Origin: CAWUIO01 sp963922455
Lineage (GTDB): Bacteria > Bacteroidota > Bacteroidia > Cytophagales > Microscillaceae
Length of the DNA: 45,873 bases
NCBI GenBank assembly: GCA_963922455.1
Contig: CAWUIO010000050.1
Span: forward strand, 1 to 45,873
Direction: 5' to 3'
Positions 1 to 7,458 of this stretch are shown piece after piece. A program made the position numbers and the translations under genes. A model generated the notes under the pieces. The model did not search any database. It was given only the letters and a program-made list of their open reading frames with translations, and was not told the DNA's origin. Positions within the stretch are counted from its first letter, which is position 1, and each line of letters starts with the position of its first letter.

Positions 1-13
1 GTTTAAAAAGAGT

Positions 14-1136
14 TTAGGAAGATTGATTTCGGAGTATTCGGAGCCCATGCTGGGGTGGCCCTCTGGAATCAAAGACGGCCAGGGTGACAAGGTTCCCCTT
101 TTGACAGCGAGGACACCTCCGGTGTAAGAGAGGGGGCCTTGGTTTTACTTGGGGCAGTTTTCCAATTTGTTTACGGATGATGGCCAGGTTGCTTTTTCGG
201 CAACAAGGGCTAAGGAATCCATAGTGCCGGATTCGGACCAGTCCTTTGGGCAGGATATGGAGCGCAAACCTTCGGATAAACTCCTGATCACTGAGGGTGA
301 GTGAATATTTCTGGCCATTATTTCGGTAGTTTTTGGCCGTAATAGTAATGTTATCTGCTCCTAGTTTGAGAATCCGATGATTGCTCAGGTCGACTTTATG
401 GGAGTACCGCCCGAGGTACCCGACCACGGTCTGAGGCCCGGCAAAAGGTATTTTTGCAATAAACCACCCAGGACTTTTGAAAGAGGGCTTCAAAGAAGTC
501 CTTGGCTTGCTGGATTTGTTTACGGAGCTGCCCGACAAAGCGGGCCTGAAAGACTTTGCTGAGGGCTTTTACCGGGAAGAGGAATTTCCCTTTCTTTTTG
601 GCCTTTTTCCAGCGACCTTTTTTAGTGATCCCACCGGCAGGCACAATACAATGGAGGTGGGGGTGCAAGGTGAGGTTCTGTCCCCAGGTATGCAATAGGG
701 CTATCATCGCAGGTTTTGCCCCCAGCCATTTTGGGTTCTGGCCAAAATCGTGAACGACTTCCCAGGCAGTTTTGAAAAGCAGGTTGTAGATTAACCGGGG
801 CTTTTGCAAACAAAGTGGATGTAGTTCAGAGGGCAGGGTAAAGACCAGATGAAAATAAGGGACGTTGAGCAGGTTGTCTTCCTGCTTTCGGATCCAGGCC
901 TCCCCAAGATGTCCCTGGCATTTGGGACAATGTCGGTTACGGCAACTATTGTCACTGAGGTGTATGCTTCCACACTCGGGATGGTCACATGGGGCGATAT
1001 GTCCCCCCAGGGCAGCGGTACGGCATTTTCTCAGGGCGTGGAGGGTACGCTGTTGCCAGGCATTGAGCCCCATTTGGGCAAACTGATGATGATTGCGCCC
1101 GAGGACCTGAGCGGTTTCAAAACGGGGCCGGTTCAT
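14..1136 (-). pseudogene. IS91-family transposase, split by a one-base frameshift
   Basis: Rolling-circle (HUH/Y2) transposase of an IS91-type insertion sequence. Reading from 1136, the first part carries an N-terminal zinc-binding region (CDHPECG, CRNRHCPKCQ) and the HUH motif in HPHLHC. The reading frame then shifts at a run of five A on the coding strand (451-455 on the plus strand). The remainder, containing the catalytic tyrosine motif YLGRY and a C-terminal CPRCQKGN zinc ribbon, continues in another frame and stops at 14-16. Joined, the product would be about 374 residues, a normal family length. The break separates the HUH motif from the tyrosines, so the gene is inactive unless the ribosome slips or the base is an assembly error. 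Its start codon overlaps the stop of the upstream recombinase gene (ATGA), so the two form one transcription unit. Confidence 0.9.
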
Positions 1137-1894
1137 GGCCCGCTTTCATAGAGATGGTCCAGGGGAGAGAAAGGTTTTTGCCGACCAAGCTGGCTGACGT
1201 GAAGATAGACCAGGGCCGTCTCAATTTTGCTATGGCCCAGGAGTTCTTTGAGCGGGACGATGTCCAGGCCCATTTCCAAAAGATGGGTGGCGTAACTATG
1301 GCGCAGGGTATGGGCGGTAAGATCTTTGGCGATCCGGCTCCGGTCCCGGGCCTGTCGCACCACCCATTGGACACCCCTTTGGGAGAGGGGAGCAATTTTA
1401 CCCGCAGAACGATTGCCGTTGAAAAGCCACTCAAGGGGCTTTTCGGCCTCAAGATAAGTGCTGATTCCCCGGCAAAGCAGCTTGCCCAGGGGGACATAAC
1501 GGTCCTTGCGGCCTTTACCCTGACGGACATGGAGCATTTGTCGGTGTAAGTCCACATCCTTGATTTTAAGATTACGCAATTCAAAAGACCGAAGACCACA
1601 ACCATACAAAAGGGCTAACAAGAGTCGGTGTTTGAGAAGTTTGGGAGTGAGCAGCAAGGTTTTGACCTCCGGTCGGCTGAGGACTACGGGCAGGGTCCTG
1701 GGTTTACTCAGGGATGGGAGTTTGACCCTCAGTTCGGTCATGCCCATCATCTGATAGGCATAACGCAAACCATACATGGTGTGTTTAAAGAAACTCTCCG
1801 AAGGGGTACGGTGACTGGTTTTGAGCATATATAGATACTCGTGTACCTGTTCTTCATCCAGTTCCAGGGGACTGCATTCAAAGTAAAGAGCCAT
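1133..1894 (-). CDS. Tyrosine recombinase associated with IS91-type element
   Basis: Phage-integrase (XerC/D-like) site-specific recombinase. The catalytic signature is visible: Arg in YGCGLRSFE, HTLRHSYATH, and LLGHSKIETALVYLHV, which carries the second His and the Tyr nucleophile. A core-binding N-terminal domain precedes it. The given start is the first ATG in frame, but matching codons stay open upstream (encoding LYQKLKRQIR and STLTNYSRCLA) to about 2031. An ATG at 2037-2039 would give a full N-terminus of about 300 residues if one base were removed from the eight-A run at 2029-2036. The gene overlaps the transposase by four bases. The extra segment that marks integron integrases (IntI) between the two catalytic boxes is not visible, so this looks like the accessory recombinase found with many IS91 elements rather than IntI. 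Confidence 0.87.
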   Translation of the reverse strand: MALYFECSPLELDEEQVHEYLYMLKTSHRTPSESFFKHTMYGLRYAYQMMGMTELRVKLPSLSKPRTLPVVLSRPEVKTLLLTPKLLKHRLLLALLYGCGLRSFELRNLKIKDVDLHRQMLHVRQGKGRKDRYVPLGKLLCRGISTYLEAEKPLEWLFNGNRSAGKIAPLSQRGVQWVVRQARDRSRIAKDLTAHTLRHSYATHLLEMGLDIVPLKELLGHSKIETALVYLHVSQLGRQKPFSPLDHLYESGP

Positions 1895-2301
1895 TCGGGC
1901 CAGGCAACGACTATAATTGGTCAGGGTAGACTCACTTTTACCCGAAAGACGGATTTGACGTTTGAGTTTTTGGTAGAGTTGGTTAAATTCAGGAAGCGAA
2001 GAACAAGCACTCTCTAATAAAGTGGGGCTTTTTTTTCATAAAAACACAATTTTTAGTTAGAATTCCTTAAAGGTAAAACTTTGTCAAATGCAAAGCTACC
2101 TTTAGGTTTAGTTCAACATGCGCTATGAATGAATGGAGTTTCATCAGTCAGAAAATTTTAGTAGGGTTTGGAAAGTCCGCCACAAGTTTTAAATTTAAAT
2201 CGAGGCGTGGCTATGTGCGAGACGAGAGGTTAGTGCTTTCTAATCCCCACTTAGCTAGACGTTATGCTTCATTATACCCCCCCCCATAATCAGTTCACGC
2301 A

Positions 2302-2922
2302 ATGATAATAAATCAATCTTCATTCATATTATTAAATATTTTTCTTCTTATCTCATTGTCCAATACTTACGGTCAACACCTCTCTCAATACCGTAGCGAG
2401 GGCTTTGAAAAAAATGGATTGAATGAGTATGTAAGTGTTGTAGGAGGGCATGTAGTCCATTACTGGACAAGTCAAAACCCAAAAAAGATAGAATTGCTAA
2501 ATAAAGGCAAGCTCGATAATCCACACACTTTACTGGTTAGTTTTCATAATACTAAGAGTAGGTATCGCATAACTGTTGATTACGAAAAGAGGAAATTATT
2601 ATGCAAACATCCTGATGGAAGAGAACAATGGTTTGAAGAACTCCCTGTGATATATAGAAGTGAAGGGTTTGAAAAACCAGGAATAGTGGAATATATAGAA
2701 CCTGATGAAACAGGTCGTTATTTTTATTTTACAAATCTGCCTGATAGCAAAAAGATTGAATTAAAATTGTTAAAGAGTGATAGATTTCCACTCGAGGTTA
2801 GTTTTCCAGGTGATGATGAAGTATACCTAATTTCATTTGGAGAATTTTCATTAATATGTGTCCATCCTGAAGGAGGTAAACAAATTTTTGATTTTTATGA
2901 ATGGGACAAAGAATTAAAATAA
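2302..2922 (+). CDS. Secreted protein with two ~88-residue internal repeats, function unknown
   Basis: 206-residue protein with an N-terminal hydrophobic signal peptide (about residues 1-24, ending NTYGQ), so probably exported. The mature part consists of two related halves. Each starts with YRSEGFEK (residues 30-37 and 118-125) and each contains KKIEL and a closing pattern C-x-HP-(D/E)-G, giving a repeat period of 88 residues. I do not recognise the family. It is the first of five same-strand small genes in an AT-richer island, has its own flanking palindromes, and lies divergently from the IS91 recombinase. A GTTATGC heptamer at 2261-2267, about 35 bases upstream of the start, fits the right core of an integron-type attC site. 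Confidence 0.7.
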   Translation: MIINQSSFILLNIFLLISLSNTYGQHLSQYRSEGFEKNGLNEYVSVVGGHVVHYWTSQNPKKIELLNKGKLDNPHTLLVSFHNTKSRYRITVDYEKRKLLCKHPDGREQWFEELPVIYRSEGFEKPGIVEYIEPDETGRYFYFTNLPDSKKIELKLLKSDRFPLEVSFPGDDEVYLISFGEFSLICVHPEGGKQIFDFYEWDKELK

Positions 2923-2926
2923 ACAA

Positions 2927-2983
2927 AGCACAACAATCGCCAACAGCAAGCGGGTATTGAGTACTCACCGGAAATGTTGTGCT
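2927..2983. repeat. Inverted repeat after the first island gene (attC-like)
   Basis: A perfect 9-bp inverted repeat, AGCACAACA (2927-2935) and TGTTGTGCT (2975-2983), encloses about 39 bases. It starts four bases after the stop codon of the upstream gene and is preceded by AACAAAGCA, the same nine bases that open the palindrome at 3804. The layout resembles half of an attC recombination site. It does not have a terminator T-tract. Confidence 0.5.
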
Positions 2984-3017
2984 CTTAAAGAACCTATGAA
3001 AATCAATTAAAATTATT

Positions 3018-3064
3018 AGCTTGAAAGTGCTCGCCAGCAGTTGGCTGGGCGTTGGGCACAAGCT
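3018..3064. repeat. Imperfect hairpin upstream of the SUKH-like gene (attC-like)
   Basis: AGCTTG (3018-3023), GTGC (3027-3030) and CGCCAGC (3032-3038) pair with GCTGGGCG (3044-3051), GCAC (3056-3059) and CAAGCT (3059-3064), with a bulged base and a three-base internal loop. The sequence includes GTTGGGC (3051-3057), which satisfies the integron right-core consensus GTTRRRY, 26 bases before the start codon of the next gene. Confidence 0.45.
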
Positions 3065-3082
3065 AAAAGAACCCGAAAAGAA

Positions 3083-3790
3083 ATGACACCTAAACAACAA
3101 TTAGAATCAATACGAATCTGAAGACGGTGATTCGTATAAGGTTGAATTGTTGGACGGAATGACTGATAGCGAAATAGAAAGTCTAAAAGAGCAACTTCAA
3201 ATAACAATTTACCGAACGAAATCGAAGAATTACTAAGATTCAGCAAAGGTTTTGAATTCTATGGGCTTGAAGAAGTGCGTTTTGATGCATTCGGTCATTT
3301 CGGATTTGAAGAATTGTTCCCAAACTCAATCCAACTAGCAGGAGATGGATTTGGGAATTTTTGGATTTTAGAGATTGACTCAAAAGGAAATTGGAAGTCA
3401 GTTTACTATGTCTGTCACGACCCTGCTGTAATAGTAAAACACTCTGAAAATTTAACGGAGTTCATTAAACACGTTGACGAGTTCAGACAAAAGGGTAATC
3501 AATCTAACTTGGACATAATTCACGAAAAGACAGTAATGGAAATTTGGGACGAGAAAGTAGGAATAATGGAGAAAAATCAAAAGGACTACAATTTTGAAAA
3601 CGGACAAGTTGAGTTACCTGAAATGTTTTTAGTTGCGGACTTAACTGACAAACCAATAAAAACAGGATTTCCTTGGGGAAAATCAGGTCCGAATACAAAA
3701 ATTATAAGACCGACTGACGAACCGATTTGGATTGTTGAGAAACGAGTGAAACAAGGTTTTCTATCAAGACTTTTCGGTGGAAAGAAATAA
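3083..3790 (+). pseudogene. SUKH (SMI1/KNR4) immunity-like protein, frameshifted
   Basis: The best reading is an SMI1/KNR4 (SUKH) superfamily protein, the fold commonly used by immunity proteins against polymorphic or contact-dependent toxins. The ATG at 3083 opens a frame that hits TGA at 3119. The middle part (about 3120-3205) reads well one frame over (EDGDSYKVELLDGMTDSEIE), and the rest returns to the first frame (NNLPNEIEELLRFSKGFEFY) and runs to 3790. So a +1 and a -1 shift lie about 90 bases apart. The SUKH core is seen in the intact part, with DGFGNFWILEI followed by a conserved HD and an SENLTEFIKHV helix. A shorter product from GTG 3275 would lack the N-terminal part of the domain. 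The C-terminal ~80 residues are an extension of unknown role. No cognate toxin gene is visible. Confidence 0.7.
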
Positions 3791-3801
3791 AAAGCCAGTT
3801 C

Positions 3802-3929
3802 CTAACAAAGCATATAGCTTATGGCGGTTGAACGGCTTCCAGCAAGGTTTTCGTTCCGTATCTGGTTTTGGTTTCGGTGGACAGGAAAGTGCTTCGAAAC
3901 CGCTACAAGCCATATGCAAACCGTTATCT
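3802..3929. repeat. Long imperfect palindrome with attC-like architecture
   Basis: The arms GCATATAGCTTATGGCGGTT (3810-3829) and AACCGCTACAAGCCATATGC (3898-3917) are complementary at 17 of 20 positions. They are flanked by TAAC on the left (3803-3806) and GTTA on the right (3923-3926), with spacers of three and five bases. Short complementary outer boxes, longer inner boxes with unequal spacers and a variable centre, about 128 bases in all, match the known layout of integron attC sites. It starts 12 bases after one gene and ends 19 bases before the next. Confidence 0.6.
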
Positions 3930-3947
3930 CCAATAGGATTAAAATAA

Positions 3948-4565
3948 ATGGATTTCGAGAAATTAAATAGACAGCTTCTACTTACGCAGAATTATTGCTC
4001 AGCTCAGTTAAAAAATACTGAAAAAAATTACGCATCAATTCTCAGGAGTATTAATCCCACTTTTAACGGAGAGCCTATATTCAAATATGATTTTGTAGAA
4101 AAATCGGCAGGTGAAAACTTCTTTGGGCAATATGTTCATTGGACTAAAGATCCATACGAGCAGGAAAATGAAGGGTTGATAGAATCATTATTTGAGACTC
4201 AACTAAAAATTAAGGAAGAGAAACCAGACGTATTAAACGAATATGGTTTTGAAGGTGAAATATTTGCATTTCATTTTGATGAGACATTAATAGACGGTGC
4301 CGCTTGCGTGTCCTCATTCGGGTTGCTGGATGATTATAATTGTCCACCAATTGATGCATGGTTTTATATCCAAAACCGAACATTATTGACTTGGATACCA
4401 AAAGAATTAGTGGGTTATGCTGAAAGCGGAATATCTGTAAATCCAGAAGGATGTATTGAATGGTATAAAGACGTTGAATTTGAAACCTATTCAGAAATAT
4501 TGAAACAAAACAATTTAACTAAGGTGGTTAATACTAATGGACTTCCTGATTGGCTTAGGAGATAA
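3948..4565 (+). CDS. Hypothetical protein in cassette-like island
   Basis: 205-residue soluble protein with no signal peptide or membrane segment, rich in aromatic and acidic residues (for example WFYIQNRTLLTWIPK, residues ~138-152, and CIEWYKDVEFETY). I do not recognise a named domain. Size, composition and context (next to a SUKH-like immunity gene and between palindromes) would fit an immunity or other stand-alone accessory protein, but that is inference. The ATG start follows the palindrome ending at 3929 by 18 bases, as expected for the first gene of a cassette. Base composition is more AT-rich than the chromosomal genes after 6.6 kb. Confidence 0.7.
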   Translation: MDFEKLNRQLLLTQNYCSAQLKNTEKNYASILRSINPTFNGEPIFKYDFVEKSAGENFFGQYVHWTKDPYEQENEGLIESLFETQLKIKEEKPDVLNEYGFEGEIFAFHFDETLIDGAACVSSFGLLDDYNCPPIDAWFYIQNRTLLTWIPKELVGYAESGISVNPEGCIEWYKDVEFETYSEILKQNNLTKVVNTNGLPDWLRR

Positions 4566-4659
4566 AAAGGAGATAACATTATGTGTAAAATCATAGCCGC
4601 ACATGACAAACGCTCAAATCAAAGCTCCGATTCATACATTAACCATTATCTTCAATTTA

Positions 4660-5139
4660 ATGGGAATATTCAGCAGAAATAAGAAAAAAGAAATGAATAC
4701 AGACTTTGAGGCATTTAAGTCTGAGGTAAGTTGGTTTCTGAATCCTAATTCCAAGATCGAGTTTCAAGAGCAAAAAGAAATACGATTAAGTGAGGAATTC
4801 AAGGGTGTTTTCCCAAACCTTTCTGAATTAATTGTTAAGTCAAGACAGACTTACTTGATAATTGATAATATAAATTACATCCTATTCGCTTGGGACACTT
4901 TAGATGGACAGATTTGCGGATGGCTAAATCAGCAGGAAACTGAGGAGGAATATAAGTGTGAACTAATCCAAGAACACGAACTTCTAATAAGAAATATCGG
5001 AGGAATTCGAGAATCATTTAATCAACCTGAAAACTCATTTTCCAATAATCAAAACTTCATGATGGAATTGAGATTGTTGACCAATTCACCACAAACGATT
5101 TCGGAAAAAGAATCAGGAATTTGGCAAACGAAAAAATAA
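4660..5139 (+). CDS. Hypothetical protein in cassette-like island, possibly SMI1/KNR4-related
   Basis: Soluble protein of about 159 residues from the ATG at 4660 (MGIFSRNKKK). Starts at 4603 and 4693 are also in frame; the stretch 4603-4659 looks like inter-gene sequence, because it overlaps a palindrome-like gap (ATGTG 4581-4585 and CACAT 4600-4604), so I discount the longest reading. The segment LLIRNIGGIRESFNQPENS resembles loops seen in SUKH-like proteins, but I cannot assign the family with confidence. The C-terminus (LLTNSPQTISEKESGIW) looks low in structure and may reflect truncation or a frameshift near the 3' end. Confidence 0.55.
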   Translation: MGIFSRNKKKEMNTDFEAFKSEVSWFLNPNSKIEFQEQKEIRLSEEFKGVFPNLSELIVKSRQTYLIIDNINYILFAWDTLDGQICGWLNQQETEEEYKCELIQEHELLIRNIGGIRESFNQPENSFSNNQNFMMELRLLTNSPQTISEKESGIWQTKK

Positions 5140-5157
5140 AGAAAATAAAAAAAGCAG

Positions 5158-5211
5158 GTAACAAAAACTAAATGGCATTAAAACACTGTTTAGCCAGAAC
5201 GTAGTATGCCA
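5158..5211. repeat. Inverted repeat between island genes (attC-like, partial)
   Basis: GTAACAA (5158-5164) is followed by TGGCAT (5173-5178), whose complement ATGCCA lies at 5206-5211. This repeats the TAAC-spacer-stem order seen at 3802, but no clear GTTRRRY right core follows, so the site is partial or diverged. It fills the gap between two same-strand genes. Confidence 0.4.
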
Positions 5212-5227
5212 GCACAAAACTCGTAAA

Positions 5228-5773
5228 ATGAAATTCACAATAACAACATTTCTATTAATTCTAGCATTTGGAGCAACAGCTCAAACCAACATATGCGAAC
5301 GGGATTCGACTAGCTCTTACGGACAACTTCTAACAAAAATTATAGACGAAAGCCAAAGTGGTGTAACAATTAGACATGCAAACTCGAATGAAGGATTCAA
5401 TGCTAAGCGCATTTGCCAACATTCCTACGAAACGATTGACAGTCTAAACAGCCTACTATCGGACGAACAAGTGGAGAAACTTTTCATTTGTAATAACCCT
5501 GTCCTAAAATCTGTTGGTTTTATCATTTACTGCAAGAGTAACGATAAAGCAAAAGTCATTAATAAATTCCGACAATTCCTGAACGAGCGAATTGGCTTTA
5601 TGACCTCAAGTTGTTCAGACGCAATACAAACGACTTCATTTCAACAGTATTGCTTCGAAATTCTTAATCATCAAAATTTGCTGTACAAACCACAATTTCG
5701 ATTAACGAAAAAAGAACAGAAGGAATTAACGAACGAACTACTTGCCTATGAAAATGAATTCTGGAAAAACTAG
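5228..5773 (+). CDS. Secreted hypothetical protein
   Basis: 181-residue protein with a clear signal peptide (MKFTITTFLLILAFGATAQ, residues 1-19), so the mature protein is exported to the periplasm or beyond. The mature part has several cysteines (for example in NICERD, RICQHS, FICNN, IYCKS, SSCSD, QYCFE), an even number of which could form disulfides. No recognised domain. It is the last gene of the cassette-like island. Three bases after its stop comes CCGGCATACAACA, which looks like the left half of another attC-like palindrome whose right half is missing, suggesting truncation of the array at about 5790. Confidence 0.7.
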   Translation: MKFTITTFLLILAFGATAQTNICERDSTSSYGQLLTKIIDESQSGVTIRHANSNEGFNAKRICQHSYETIDSLNSLLSDEQVEKLFICNNPVLKSVGFIIYCKSNDKAKVINKFRQFLNERIGFMTSSCSDAIQTTSFQQYCFEILNHQNLLYKPQFRLTKKEQKELTNELLAYENEFWKN

Positions 5774-5922
5774 CCGGCATACAACAACTAAGCCTTCCCG
5801 TGGCTCCTAGAGCCGAGCGAGAAGCCTAGGTTGACTGAACCTGACTGGGGCTTACTATGGAATTTGCTTGGGAGTAACTGGGTAGTAAGACACGTTTTTT
5901 TACGGATTGATCCAGGCAATTG

Positions 5923-5954
5923 AACCGGAAACAAGAGCGCTTTTCCGGTTTTTT
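5923..5954 (+). terminator. Rho-independent-type terminator, orphan
   Basis: AACCGGAAA (5923-5931) pairs with TTTCCGGTT (5942-5950), which is followed by a T-tract (to 5954). There is no plus-strand gene directly upstream other than the island gene ending at 5773, so it may close the island transcript or be a remnant of the original locus. Confidence 0.6.
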
Positions 5955-6037
5955 ACTTTTTAGAGGCCTATTTTCCCATGATTTGCCCTCTGTTGCCTGG
6001 GTTTAGGACATAGGAAACCTGTGAACGGATATAGCCC

Positions 6038-6103
6038 GTTTAAAAAGAGTTTAGGAAGATTGATTTCGGAGTATTCGGAGCCCATGCTGGGGCGGCCCCC
6101 TAC
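6038..6103 (-). mobile_element. Solo 3' end of the IS91 transposase (second copy)
   Basis: Bases 6038-6103 match bases 1-66 of the window with only a couple of differences, in the same orientation. They correspond to the last codons, stop codon and downstream end (oriIS side) of the IS91 transposase. Identity stops abruptly after CTGGGGCGGCCCCCT. The island between 2040 and 6037 is therefore bracketed by an IS91 copy and an IS91 end in direct orientation, as expected if IS91-type one-ended rolling-circle transposition or recombination between copies moved it. Confidence 0.85.
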
Positions 6104-6640
6104 TCGGCCGCACATGTTTTGAGGCCGCATCTTTCGGGCATTGGCAATGCCCTGGATGCGTGTAAATCTGTCTTAGGCATTATAAACCTCAGCTGAAGCA
6201 AGGCTCTTCACTCCTGAAGTAATACCGTTAGCCTCTGGCCCTTGCTCCGAGATTGGGCTTAATAAAACTTGGGCAGAAATACTGGGCAACTTACCATTTC
6301 CGCGGCTTTGCTAACCCCACCTACTCAATATAAATAATCAACTGTTTGTAAACATCAAAGCTATTGGGAGGGCTAGCCGAGAACTTTTTTGATCAAAACA
6401 CCTTTTCTATCCAGAAAAAACCTGGAGCCTTAGGCAGAGATTTGTCTGGAATCCCCCCAAAGACTGCCCTGAACTGGAGGTTTTAGATTTTTTTTCCGAT
6501 TTGTTCTAAAAAAGACAGGCATGTCGAACTGTTTAAAAGCTCTTTACGGGAAAGATGAAACCTTGTGAGATGCCTGATGTTAAGGTAATAGACTTCCTAC
6601 AAAATGTCGTTTTAATTTAATTTTTTAAAATCAAGTAGAT

Positions 6641-7147
6641 ATGGACCATTTCAAAAAAGCCTATATTGCCGGAGGGTGTTTTTGGGGTATGGAAGATTTA
6701 TTCCGCACGCGCCCCGGGGTAAAAGATACCGAAGTTGGGTATATCGGAGGGCAAAATGACCACCCCACCTACCAAAATCACCCCGGTCACGCTGAAGGCC
6801 TTGAGATCACCTATGACCCTCAGGCAACCTCTTTCAAAGAAATACTAGATTACTTTTACCGTATTCACGACCCGCGCACGATGAACCAACAAGGAAATGA
6901 TCGCGGAGAAAGTTATCGCTCAGCCATTTTCTTTCAAAATGAAGAAGAAAAACAAGCTGCCGAAGACTTTATCAAATTGGTAGAAGAATCCGGTCGTTGG
7001 GAGGGAAAAGTAGTAAGCACCCTAGAACCCTATACCACATTTTGGCCCGCCGAAGACTACCACCAAGACTATTTGGTCAAAAACCCCAATGGCTACACCT
7101 GTCATTTTGAACGTTTTGGTACCTTTATCGAGCCTGTAAAAAATTAA
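6641..7147 (+). CDS. msrA: Peptide-methionine (S)-S-oxide reductase MsrA
   Basis: Reduces methionine-(S)-sulfoxide in proteins and free methionine back to methionine, with electrons from thioredoxin, in the cytoplasm. The 168-residue sequence has the family signature GGCFWG at residues 11-16, with catalytic Cys13, then the usual GYIGG, NHPGHAE, YDP, FYRIHDP and YRSAIFF blocks and AEDYHQDYL near the end. It is a single-domain MsrA without fused MsrB. It is the first clearly chromosomal gene right of the island, is monocistronic, and is followed by a strong hairpin at 7206-7237. The ATG start follows an AT-rich leader without an obvious Shine-Dalgarno, as usual in Bacteroidota. Confidence 0.97.
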   Translation: MDHFKKAYIAGGCFWGMEDLFRTRPGVKDTEVGYIGGQNDHPTYQNHPGHAEGLEITYDPQATSFKEILDYFYRIHDPRTMNQQGNDRGESYRSAIFFQNEEEKQAAEDFIKLVEESGRWEGKVVSTLEPYTTFWPAEDYHQDYLVKNPNGYTCHFERFGTFIEPVKN

Positions 7148-7205
7148 TCAAGGACGATATCCAATATAAAAACCTTCGTTTTTGATCGGGACATTCCCCC
7201 TTTTC

Positions 7206-7237
7206 AAGCCTTGGCCAAAGAAATGGCCAAGGCTTTT
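7206..7237 (+). terminator. Terminator hairpin after msrA
   Basis: A perfect 12-bp stem, AAGCCTTGGCCA (7206-7217) with TGGCCAAGGCTT (7224-7235), has a 6-base loop and a short T-run (7234-7237). It lies 58 bases downstream of the msrA stop. The T-tract is only four bases long, so termination strength is uncertain. Confidence 0.65.
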
Positions 7238-7458
7238 GGATATACGGATGGTTGACCCATGGGTAAAATTATAGTCCAGTATTTCCCCGAAGTAGCAATT
7301 GCCAATGCCGTGGCTATTATGATTAACATGCATGTCTGGAAGCGATTAAAATTGGCCTAGAGGCATTACCCTATGTCAAGCCTTCCCACTACTCAATCGG
7401 ATAATACCTTGTACACTAGCTCCTTTCTTCACATGGCTTAGGGACTGAAGCTAGGGTT

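Larger units (their letters stand above)
14..2039 (-). mobile_element. IS91-type insertion sequence (recombinase + transposase)
   Basis: The recombinase and transposase genes together make a two-gene IS91-type element oriented leftward. Its 3' (oriIS) side is at the left edge of the window and its 5' (terIS) side lies right of about 2039. Exact ends cannot be fixed because the left end runs to or beyond base 1. The first ~66 bases recur at 6038-6103 in the same orientation. Both genes carry probable slips in A-runs. Confidence 0.8.
5774..6640. other. Intergenic junction region (867 bases), no gene seen
   Basis: No supported gene. Contents from left to right: a half palindrome (CCGGCATACAACA) just after the last island gene, a change to higher GC at about 5790, an isolated terminator-like hairpin (5923-5954), the solo IS91 transposase end (6038-6103), then about 540 bases with no recognisable structure before msrA. 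The region looks like the scar between the imported island and the chromosome. Confidence 0.5.

Noticed and set aside
1133..1894. Integron integrase (IntI)
   Set aside because: Catalytic boxes fit a generic tyrosine recombinase; the IntI-specific extra segment is not seen and the gene is coupled to an IS91 transposase.
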